A stretch of 64,000 bases of DNA from Parus major (Eukaryota > Chordata > Aves > Passeriformes > Paridae): assembly GCF_001522545.3 (NCBI RefSeq), contig NC_031799.1:43065645-43129644 (forward strand), in the 5' to 3' direction. Of this stretch, positions 12,959 through 24,900 are shown one piece after another. The notes under the pieces were generated by a model. It had not been told where the DNA came from and did not search any database. It saw only the letters and a program-made list of their open reading frames with translations. Numbering within the stretch: the first letter of the stretch is position 1; the number at the start of each line of letters is the position of its first letter. Both the position numbers and the translations under genes were made by a program.

Positions 12959-15900
12959 GTGAGTCCCGGGACGGGCGGCCAGGACGGCGCCCGGAGCGAC
13001 ATGGGGTGCACGGGAGCTGCCTGTTACTCTTGGGAAAGGGGGGCTTGGGGGGAAGCGCTGCCGGCGTGGCGGGAATGGGGAGTTTGCAGTCTTTCCTTTG
13101 TGAAGCTATCCCGGGGTGCTTGGGATGCTGCGGGACTCGGATGTCGCGGAGTGGGCTCGGAAGGCGCTGGAGAGCGACACTGGGGGGAACCTCTATCCTG
13201 TTAGGAGAGACCAGGAACCTGTTCCTCAGCCAAAACACAGGCACAACCTGCCGGACTGATGGCGCGACCTGTTGAGGTTTGGGATGTCTTTTTTTCTCAG
13301 AGACAAGGTGGCTTCCGAGAGTCCTTTGCCCCAACAAGGGATTTGCACAGCAGTAGCACTACGGTAAGGTCCCTCGGCTTCATCCTCGTGGGACTCACCT
13401 ATCCCAGCATCCCAACTTCCTACAGGTCTTGATCCTAGACAAGGGAAAGCCGAGTTTCATCGTCATCATGGTACAATGTTCGAGTTGTAGTTAAGCCTGT
13501 AATGAGCAGATCCACTAGGGGAAAAGTGAACAGAGTGATTTACTTTCTCTAGGTTCACTTAGGGCTGTGTTTGTGCTCTTCCTGTTGTACCTGCACTTGT
13601 ACATAGACATCCTGTCCAAGCTAGAAGAGGTGGAAGATGTGCAAATGGTGCTAAATTTTCACTAATGCTTTCTCAGTTAATCACAATGTAATTGAAGCTG
13701 TTATGAACAGAGACTGGTTTTAGGAGACCATTGCTCTGCAAGCTTAAAAACTAAAAAACGCTCTTAAAATATTGTTAGCATTGCCCTGTCACAGGCTTAC
13801 TTTCTTACACTGATCTCCCACACACAGTATCCGTATCTATCTTTGAAAGTATCTATCTTTAAAAGTTTCTGGCCTTAGAAGAAAGGGTGGCTGTAACTCC
13901 TAGAGCTGCTTTGTGATTCTAAACTGGAATATATAAGCTGCCTTTTTTTCTGCTGTGGATGCCTTTGTTACTTCTTTGTGTACAAGGAAGCTGAAGGGAA
14001 GTATTCAAAAGTAAGAGGATGGGGTGCTAGGGTACAGCAAAAGGAATGTGTTCTAGCTTTGAATCCAATCTTGTACTATCAGAGATAATCAAAAACAGTT
14101 TTCATCACAGTATCCAAGTTCTATACTGTGAAGTAACTGTCTTCCCAGAGAAAGCTTTCATCCCTGCAGGAACTTAGGCTTAATAATAATTTCATTATTT
14201 CTTCTTAGGAACAGGTTATATGAAAGCAGCTTGTGTGTTCATCCTAAAGCAATTCAAGCCTTTAATTCCACACTTTCCCATGCACACCACAGTAAAAAGT
14301 TTTTTGAAACCACGGAAAACACAGGGTCCAGCCCTCCAGGAATCCAGAGTATTTAAAAAACAACATAGAAAAAGACTTTCTAGGTGAAGAAACTGTTGGT
14401 ATTCCACAAAAAGATAAAAGCATTGCTAGGAATACAAGGAAACTTCTTTTTACCAGTGTAAATCGAAAGTCGGCATATTTACACTGCTGTGTGATGTGAG
14501 CTGCTGGCTTTTTAGGATAGACATACCAGGGCAGCTGTGGCATTTTGAGAAACAATACATTTCTGAGAAAGTGCAGAGGTGAGACTCTCAGGCATCAAGT
14601 TGTGCTGATCACTAGCACTCCTAAAAGTTTGCTGGGGCCTCATCTGTGCAGAAGTACTTACATGATAGGACTGTCTCATGCATCCTTGCCTCTATATTAC
14701 TGCAAAATCTGACAGTGGTTGCATTTTAATTGTCTTGGGCTAATTCCAGATATCCTGGAGGGACTGATGGATGGCTAGATAACTGCTGGATTGAGTTTTG
14801 AGTGTCCCAGCTGCAGCAGAGTAAAAATTCAACAGGGAGTACCCTGGAGAGGGGTGGGCCACCCCTGTGTACAGTGCGAGAAGAGCAGTTTGCCAGCTGC
14901 AGAACTTGAGCTGGGAGATTCTTGCTTATCTTCTGAACTCGTGTCCCAGAGGTGTTGTTCTTTCCACTGGCTCCACCTGGGAAGTGAAGCAGAACGTACT
15001 TTCAGGCCTCTGCCATTAAGGAATACATAAATAAACTCAAAGTTGTAATATTTTTGCAGCAAGGTTAAACAATAACCTGATTCGTGAGGTAGTTTTCCTG
15101 GGATTGCAACACACAGTAGTCTGCTTTCAGTTTATAGTGTAGATCAAATTAGATGATAACCATTTCTGTAGTATAAGCCCTGTACTACAGCTGACTGTGA
15201 GTTTGCTTCAGTACTCTTAGGAATTCATTATGACTGATTGATGGCTGATCCTAATGCTGATTGTCAGCTGAGAGAAAATTTAGCCCAGTTAACTACAGCT
15301 GGTAAATGTTCAATGTTATGTGCAGATGTTTGCTGCTGTGCATGTGTGTGCATGCATGTCTCTGTGGGCTATCGTAGACACAGTCTAGCAGTATAATTTC
15401 TAAGGATCTTTTCACCTAGCTAATAGTATTTCCATTTCTGAGTGCATAATGCCAGGAAATTGTTGTTTATCAAAGATTCCCTTTTTAAAACCATAGCTTA
15501 GGTGCGCTCATTCTGACATTGTTATCATATTTTGGCAACATGTATGATGTGGGCAGTTTAACTTCTGATTAATATTCCAGATGTTACTTCCTCAAGACTC
15601 ACATTCTCCACCCAGCTGACCAGTGGTAAACAGTTTCACAATCAAAATAATTTGCCAAGTTGCCCTGGGCTTCCTGTGAAAGAAACTTGAATCTGAATTT
15701 CTTGACTAGTGTGTCACAATGCCTAAAGTCAGTGGCATGCTTTCAAAATTGATAATTGATAGGAGTCCCTAACAGAATGGAATTTCACAAGTTGCAAGTC
15801 CAAAGTGTCACAAACTTTGGACAGGAAAAACAAAACTACTGACTTCCCAGTTACTAAGCTTCCAACCCCCCCTCCCCCCCTCCCCTTCCCGATTTCTTTG

Positions 15901-18900
15901 AATTCTATGAGGTTCTTGATACCTTGCTTCACAGGACAGCTTTTTATTTTTTTTTAATATGGAAACTCATATTGTGGAAGTAGGGGTGTAAGAAAAGCAT
16001 CAGAAAATGCTTTGCATAGCATGACAAAGTGGTGAAGTTTTGGCAATGCAGCCTGAAAAGCCAGCTTCCATCTGGAATTGGTCATTTAATTCTTAATTCT
16101 CCTCCATTAATTCTGCTTCAGTTCCCTAAATAATCCCTTTGTAGGTCATGTTAACTCTGAGCACATAGCAGTAGACAGAAAACTTTGTTTTGCAACAGAT
16201 CCTTGTATTCGTAAATGTGTGCCTGGAAGCTTTGGCAATACACAACACCTGCTTTTGTACCTTTGCTGAACTATGGGAAAGTGTAGTTTTTAAGCAAAAA
16301 TATGGATTTCTTTTTTGTCTGCATTTTACTTCCAGTCTTTTTTATTCAAAGGGCTTGTTTAGAAATGGGACTTGCATTCTTGTCATGAAAAGTTACTTTG
16401 GTATCTCAACCTGTATGTATGTATATTTCTTAATATCTAATTTCTGTATCTACATTCTGAAAAATGTGATGTTAATTCAGATAAATTTCTGTCCACCTTT
16501 CATAAACATGCTGAAAATTATCTATTTTTGGGCTTTCTGTGATTTAATTATCTTGAGTTAAAACATGTTATTAACCAAACGGTGGTGAGTGTGTATATTG
16601 GCTATCTCTGCATGTCTTTGTGTAAGACTATAGGAATGAGGCCCAACGGTTCACTGGCTCAGGACATGATTCAAGGAAACTTCTTCCTTTAAGTCTCCGA
16701 GGAAAAGGTCTGTGGCAAAAGTCTATGAATGACAAAGTTTGGATCTGAATAATTTTTTTAGTAGAGATACAATGAGGTATGAAAGCAGAAGTAGGAAATG
16801 CTAGCTTTCTGAAGTGATACGCTATGTAACTTCTCTGCTTCAGGTTTAAAGCATGGTACATGTAGGTCTGTGTGGTGAGTGTGTACAGACTATATGTACC
16901 TGTGTTCTGCAGAAGCTGGGATGTGAGGTGGTACTGCAGCATGTGTGCAGCACAACATTAGGTGTAGACAGGTTATCTTCTGCTCTGCACTGTGTAGAAT
17001 TTGCAAAGCCAAACTCAGGAAAATTCCAAGGAAAGCTTCTTGATGAGCACACCATGAAGACATCTGTAATAAACGCCACTACACACACACACTTCCCTCA
17101 TCCAAAGAATATCTTGCCTGCTGGGAAGTGACCATATGTGGACATAAGATAACATGACACTTTTTGTGGGCATAAGATGATAACAGTAATTTCTTCTGAC
17201 TTTCTAATTCCTTATACAACATAGTTAAATGACAAAAGTGTCTGCCTGCCATTTCCCTAACTCATGGGCTGTTGCTTTGCAGCTGCTGCTTTCCTTGTGG
17301 TGACTGTATCTCAGTGATTTTATGTTCTCAAATTCTCATCAAAGATTTTTAGACTAAAACATGCAAATATGTGTGAAGCACTTAGCACGTCTCCAGTGGC
17401 AGGTGCCACTGTACTGCAATCCTTGGTGCACTTTTCCAAGTGTACTCTTAAGTACAGTACACTTTGAATTGTAAATTTCCTATGAGCTTATTTTCAAAAG
17501 AGCTGTGCTATGAACTTACATGCAAATTCTAGCTTGTAATTGAAAACACACTACAAACAGGATGTCAGTGTAATTTAGATTTTGGATGATTATCAGATAA
17601 GTTTAATCCAAAAGGGAAATGATATCTAGGTATGAAAGGAAGCACTATTAACTAGTGAGCAGGTGGACTATTCTTGTTCGCCTTCCTGTACTAGGAGGGA
17701 ATATACATAATTGAAAGTCCTAGCATTGTATGCATTACAGTTGAAAGCTGTTCTTGTTCCTTTCAAGGTTTTATTGATTCACAGCCGAGTGAAAACTTAT
17801 AGCTGATGTTTAACCAACTAGCCTTTGGTACTTTTCCTGGCTAAAAAGTAAATAATATAGGTCTAAAGATTTGTTCCAAAGAAGTGTTTTATATTGTCAG
17901 TTGGTGCCAAAACCACATTTTTAACATGCAGTGTTAATATAGAAAATACAGAAAAGGTACAAACATTTCGTTAGTTTGGTAAATTAAGCTTTCATTAGTG
18001 GTTAAAATGTTATATCTACCACTATGTGAACACTTCTACTGGTAGAAGGAAGGGTAAAGTCTATGAGAAACACATTTCTTTAGGAGGAAGGAGGCAGGAA
18101 GGGGGCCCTCAGTGTAATTATCCTGGATTAGCTAGCCAGCCTAGCACAGGCAAGGTCAAAACCTAAAGCTGAGTACTGCCTCTGTTCACTGAATGGTTCT
18201 TGCTTTCCTGCATGTACTTTGACAGGTGAGAAATCCTGCTGAACTTGGGCAATGTTAAGCCATTGATTATGGCTGACAAGTTTCTCTGAGACTGCTACAT
18301 AAGCATTTGTTGCAAGGCTCTGTGCTTGTTTTAGACCTAATGCAAGAGGTTACACCCTGATTTCTTGTGACCCTCCAAGTACAGCAAGAACTTCCCAAAC
18401 TTTATAGAGCTCTCTGAAGTGAGGTCAAGTGTAAGTCAGTGCCCTTCTGTGTGTAGTAGCTTGAATGAGAAGACCAGAAAAACTGTTTTGGAAAAAAATC
18501 AATGGTTAGTTATTTATCACCTGAGCAATGCAACACAACATTATGCAGGAAATGCAAATGGCTTAATTATCATAGAAAACCCCTTCTCCAATGGGACAGT
18601 GGATATCTGTTTTGCATGCCTAGCATAAGGTCCTTACCCTGTCCATTTGTATTCCCTGTGGTGGCTCAGAGCCATTCATTGATGTGTGTTTAGGAGTTTG
18701 TGAAGAGTTGGTGGTCTTGATGCCAGGAAAGACAATGCTGAGCAGAACAGAGATGGCCTAAGTTCAGCTGCACTTGAAAAACAGGCAGTCAGTATTTGCC
18801 TAACTCAAGTTGCCAAACTGGGGCCTGGGTTTTGAAAAGTTAATTACAGGGTGTGCTGTACATAGAGGCATTTAGGAGTTGAATCAGACATAAAAAGAGG

Positions 18901-21900
18901 AGACATTTAAGTCTCTTTCCAAAGGAAATAGTGAGTATAAAGCCTAAAGTCACTTCTCTGTCTTGGCAGTAAAAGGAGTACTTAAATTTTGTAGCTGGAA
19001 TTTGGAGGGAGCGATCTTTGCAGGCCGCGACATACTTTTGTTACCAGCACAGCATGACTTGCACTTCTTTCCCCACCCGCTTTCCCTCTGTTTCAGGCAG
19101 AGGAAGATATTTTTCTGAAGCTTATTTTTCTGTAGTTTATAAGATGATCTGAAAATGTACTCTTAAGATAGACTGCTGGTTTGCTAGTTCAGTTTCTCTG
19201 ATGGGTGTCTCATCTCACCTGCTGTTTGTTGGTCAAAAAAAAACTGGCACTTTGTAAAACAGTGGTGACTTCACAGCTTTTAAGGCACTGCAACTACATG
19301 GTGTTATAAAAGGCCTTGTTAGGCAGTGATTATTGGTGAGGTGATGGGGAAGATACACTACCAAAATATGTAATGGTATGGTAGTAGCTGTCTGCTTTCC
19401 TGGATGACTGGATGATCTGTGGGTGTCCTGTGCAGTTTTCTGTACTTTTGTGATACTTAAGAGATTTCCTGCTTAATGTAATGGGGAAAATACTGACTCT
19501 TAAAATGGATACATACCTCTCTGACAGCTCAGCAGATTCTTACTGTTTTAGCAGCACCTTGGACGGGGAGCAATTTTCACCCTTTGATTTCCTCTTTACA
19601 TGGCTGTAGGAAATTAAAACCATGCATCCCACTTCTTGACAGTTCCAGATATCTCTCCAACATTGCACCTGTGCCTTCTGACTTTGTCCTAGTACTCTTA
19701 AAACACTGCTATGTTTTTTCCACTCTTACAGCAGAAGGTGAAAACGATTTTGAGGGAATCGAGAGCAAGTTTTCTTTACGGACGCCTGCAGTGCCTGATG
19801 AGGATGTCTGCTACCTTGTTCCTGGGCAGGTGAACAGCCTGGCACAGTGCAACTTCAATCATACCAGTAAAACCTTTGTGGTGATCCATGGGTGGACGGT
19901 AAGATGAAATGGGAGGAATCTCCCTTTTAACCACAGTTCCAATGAACTGTGCAGAATTGTCTCACAGATATATTATTAATACATCTCCTATTTTAATTAA
20001 AATCACCAAAACCAACAGGTGACAGGGATGTATGAAAGTTGGGTCCCGAAGTTGGTGGATGCTCTGTACAAGAGGGAGCCTGACTCAAACGTCATTGTGG
20101 TGGACTGGCTGGTTCGAGCTCAGCAGCACTATCCGGTGTCTGCTGCATACACCAGGCTGGTGGGAAAGGATGTTGCTACATTTATTGACTGGTTGGAGGT
20201 AAGACATGGAGACTTGTCTCACATCCATTTTGTCTTCTATGACATAATGTCATAGAAGACAAAACAGCAATTATGCAGCTGTGTTAATAATCTCCTGTTG
20301 GGAAGATGGAGTTAAACTCTTGCAGAAAGGTTTGCTGGACTGGTAAAATTCCAGCATTGGTTTACTGACTATTTCCTACTCAGAGGCCTTTTGTACTGCA
20401 TTCTTGTGGTCTTTTGTACTTTACCTTGTGGTCTGTGGGGTCCTGTGGGGCCAGAGTATTTCTGAGGGCTCTGTGAGAGATAGCTATGAAAGACAGATTC
20501 CTATATATTATTCTGCAGCCAGCCCTTGGCAATCAGAAATGTGCCCTGCCTTAGGAAATCCAGAAACTGGTGGGGAGAGAGTGGCTGAAAATTTTTATAA
20601 AATAAACAGCCTTGTGTTCTGTACTTTATTTTGCATTCCTCTAAGCTTAGATTTTGGCCATAAATTAGTTAGATCAAGAAATCTACAATGGCACAAAATT
20701 ATGATAGCTTTATAGTGTTTCTTCTATTATTTGTGTCTCAAACAAAAATCCCAGTATTAACAAAACATTTTATTTTGTGTATTCTGATGTTTTTGTGTTT
20801 GGTTTTGAACTTTAAAATGTTCTCTTCTGCAGGAGAAATTCAATTATCCTCTCAACAATCTCCACTTGCTGGGGTACAGCCTAGGTGCCCATGCTGCTGG
20901 GATTGCTGGGAACCTGACCAAAAAGAAGGTGAACAGAATTACTGGTAAGTAAACCTGTGACTGCAGAGTGAAGAGTTGCATCTCTTCCACACTGAAATAC
21001 TGTGTTCCACTGAAAAATCACCAGAATCATTGTTGCTTGCCAGCAGTACTTTGGTTATGTATTCATGATTTAATGAAACAGCAGGGCTGATGTGTCTGGG
21101 GTAGAACTGGAAAAATATTCAGAAAATAACAAGAGGTGGTGAGTGCCTTTAATTGCTTCTCTACAAGAAATGAGTGAATAGGCCCTGATAAAAGAGTAGT
21201 TCGGGGGGTTGTGGTGGGGACTGATCAAACCATGCCATTGAGAAGGTCACAGTATCTCTTACAGCATGAGAAATTCAGTGGGTTGTCTTTATGTAGGCAG
21301 TCATTGCTTACAGCTAATGGGAGCCATTGAAACAGAACAGGAAGTAAATTCTGCTGCAGCAGGTTTAGTATTTGCAGAACTCTTTGCCATGGGATGATGC
21401 AGATGCAAGAAGTTTATATGGGCTCAAAGGGAGACTGGACAGATAACTGGAAGAGATCCAGTGTGGATTATTACAAAGTTAATCATAACAGGCTCAAGAA
21501 ATATTCTAGGCTGGAAATAATGCTGTGAAAATTTGGGGAAGACGTATACTTGCCCTGTTTCTCTGTCTGCTTAGATGTCTGTTTAACGTGATTTTTGGAG
21601 CCTAAAGAAATCTGCTAGACAAGGCAGAGTGCCTGGCCACTCTGGGGCTGGTTTACAACCCAGCACCTGGAGGGCTGAGCCCCTAGCACTTTATCTCAGT
21701 GACAAAGGAATCGACAGCATCAGCAAATGAAGCCAAGAAAATTGCTCATCTGTGATGTCTTTGTTGCTGAGAGATTGGGAGTATCATTCAGAAGGGTACC
21801 CTTTACTCTTTCACCTGAGCCTGGTTGTGATCCAAAATCCACAGGCATGCTGAGAGGTGGACTAGGCAGTAGTCATATGTGGAAAGGTTGAGTCCTGAGG

Positions 21901-24900
21901 GGTGGCAGATTAAAGTCAGGAGGCCAAAGCTCTAGTCTCTCTGCCCTTTCTCTAAGTTGCATCTTTGCTGCTTTCACTGAGGCTGCCAAATCACTGACCT
22001 GTCAGTAGCCCTCTGTTATTCCTCTGTATCCCTCTGTTATTGCTCCTGGTGCTGAGGTGAACCTTTCCTGGGAAAAGCATAGGGAGCAACATAATGTGGC
22101 TCCTGAAGCCCTTACAGCTGAGGGGAAGGCAGCTCAGACCAAGTGGAGCTAACTGTGGGTGAACACCACAGGTGCCTGTCCCCAGCTGAGGGCTGCAGAA
22201 AAGATGTGTCCTTTCAGCCATCTCTCAGGTAGTTGTCTGCACAGGTGATAGTTCTTGTTCCCTGGCAAAATGTTTCTCTTTTCTTTTTGATGTTAGTGTT
22301 GCTGCAGCTTGGCAGTTTACCTTAGTGATCCCCCTCCCCTTAGGTGTTTAGACAGTGAAGCCCTCATTTATGTTTCTCACTTACTCCCCTGGCATGGGGT
22401 TGTCAGCAAGACTTTTCCATACTTCAGACATTTCAGATACAAGCTCTTGACAAGAGAGGAAAACATTGAGAAAATACTTAGGAGCTTGTTTCTTTCATCC
22501 ACTGGAAATGCTATAGCTCTGAGGAAGTTAGCTGGGTTTCCTTCCATGTGTTTGCATACACTTTTATTTTTTTAAATGGTGACAGCATTTCAAGCTAGTA
22601 CATTTGATTCTCCTGTATCCATTGATGTTATTTAAATGATCCATCTGTAATGTCTACATGAATACTCAATATTCCAGCCCAATGTGGCAGCTGAGGTTGG
22701 CATTTGTTGTCAACATATCTTTTGCAGATAATAATATCAGGTTTTTTTTGTGGTTTACCCCATAAAGGGCTGGATCCTGCTGGTCCTACCTTTGAGTATG
22801 CGGATGAACTGACCCGCCTCTCCCCGGATGATGCTGAGTTTGTGGATGTCCTACACACCTACACCAGAGGCTCTCCAGACCGCAGCATTGGGATCCAGAA
22901 GCCTGTTGGACACATTGATATTTATCCCAATGGTGGAGGTTTCCAGCCAGGTTGCAATCTGGGAGAAGCACTGCGTCTGATTGCTGAGAAAGGCTTCGGA
23001 GGTGAGATTGCTCTGAAACAAACATTCCGAGGGAAACCTGAATAGCCCTGCAAGGTGTCTTGCAAGGAAAGATCTATGACAGGCACAGGAATATATTATT
23101 TGAAGTGCTTTTAAAAGTCATCATGTGAAGCCCAGCTCTGCCATAGTTGATCATGCCTGTTGACAGCATTGCTTAGGGGTTTATATCATTATATGTACAT
23201 GTATATATAATTACATATATATTTGAGTGGATGTATATATGTACATGTGTACATATTATGCATTTTCCTTTTTTCAAGATGTGGATCAGCTGGTGAAATG
23301 CTCCCATGAACGATCCATCCACCTCTTCATTGACTCTCTCCTCAATGAAGAAAAGCCCAGCATGGCCTATCGCTGTAACACAAAGGAGGCCTTTGAGAAG
23401 GGCCTCTGCCTGAGCTGCCGCAAGAACCGCTGCAACAATTTGGGTTACAAGGTCAACAGAGTGAGAACAAAGAGAAACACCAAAATGTACCTGAAAACCC
23501 GTGCTCAGATGCCCTATAAAGGTAGGCACTCCTTGCTTGCTGGTGAGCAAGACTGGTACTTGTGCTCAGCTGTGTGTCATGGTAGGCATGTGCTGCAGAT
23601 GGGAATATTGCTGCTTTGGTGCCTGCGGTGAGCAGGGATGAAGCTGGCCTGTAGTTTGCCACTCATTTCAAGTCTCAGAGAAAAGTGTCTTACTCAGGGT
23701 GTGGGGTAGAGTACAAAAAGAAAGGTATTTTGTAACAAGTTTCTAATTACCAAAAGTTAGGCTTCCTCTGTTGCCCAATCACTTGGAACTTTTGCAGTGT
23801 TTTTCATCCAAATGATTAATTACTTCTGCTGAGGAAATAATCAGAAGAACTCAGTCTGGTGAGCACCTTATTTGAAGATACGCAAGCATCAGATTTGTGC
23901 CTTTGGTAGTGCACTTGCTAGAGGACCACTAGCCTTCATTAAAATATCACAGCACTTCTTGATTCCATTTGCTGCTGTGGGTGGTCTGAGAAGGACAATG
24001 CCAGACAGAACTGGGAGGCTTTCAGCTAGGAAAATAGCATTGGATTTTACTACTTTATTTTCCTCCTTAGCTTTGCCTGTACCCCATGGTATGCTTATAG
24101 TGTGCATTGTGTGGTGGACCAGCAATCAAACAGCACATTCCTTCACTGTTAGAGCAGCTGCAAGACTGGTATTCTGCTGGCAGTTGGTGCCTAATCTGCA
24201 GTGTCAGTGGGCTGATTTTTTCTTTTTCTTTTTACCAAGCCTCCTGTAAGAGAAGGGCACAGCTCACTTGTTTCAAGTCACGTATAGCAGGCCTTACATG
24301 TTCAGTAGCAAGTTTGAAGGTGATACTGCATATTCTGAGGTTATTATAGTGGCAGCCTGAGTGCAGAATTCAGCTGCAAGAACTGCAAAGGTGTTCTTTA
24401 ATGGTGATTAATTGCCTTTAATTAATTGTTTTTAATTGCCTTGCTTGGTAATATTTACATTCTCAAAAAAATAATTCCCTGGACACCTGCAAGGAAATAA
24501 ACTCATTTCAGTGAAGCTGGCATATTCCAGCCTAGGATTTTGAAAGGTGAGACCAGGGTGTTTTTGTCACCAGCTGTGTCTTTGGAGGTTGAATTTTCCT
24601 AATGGCATTTTCTTTTGTATTCTTTCAGTCTTTCATTACCAAGTCAAGATCCATTTCTTCGGAAAGACTAACATGACCAAGACAAACCAACCATTCCTGA
24701 TCTCTCTCTATGGCAAGCTAGATGAAAGTGAGAACATTGCTTTCACACTGTGAGTAGCTACAGAAACAACTGCAAAGTACTGCTGAGTTTACCTAAATTT
24801 GTTAAAGTCTCAACTGAAAAAGTTGTTCTAACTCCAGCTACAGTGATCTTACAGGGTCCCAGAGTCTGCTCTTGTCCTTGATCAAAGAGTTGTATTCACT

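Larger units (their letters stand above)
12430..13200. promoter_or_regulatory. CpG-rich promoter region of LPL
   Basis: GC content and CpG density rise sharply around 12430 and fall again after about 13200, covering the core promoter, 5' UTR, exon 1 and the start of intron 1. An internal AT-rich strip (about 12780-12858) lies in the 5' UTR. The boundaries are by eye; I did not compute an observed/expected CpG ratio. Confidence 0.65.

Noticed and set aside
12478..13275. 265-codon open frame across the LPL promoter and exon 1
   Set aside because: It is in a different frame from the LPL signal peptide, runs through the promoter and the splice donor, and its Arg/Pro/Gly-rich content follows from GC-rich composition.
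20404..20948. Open frames in LPL intron 3 and out of frame over exon 4
   Set aside because: They conflict with the LPL frame, which is fixed by exon lengths and the GYSLG motif.
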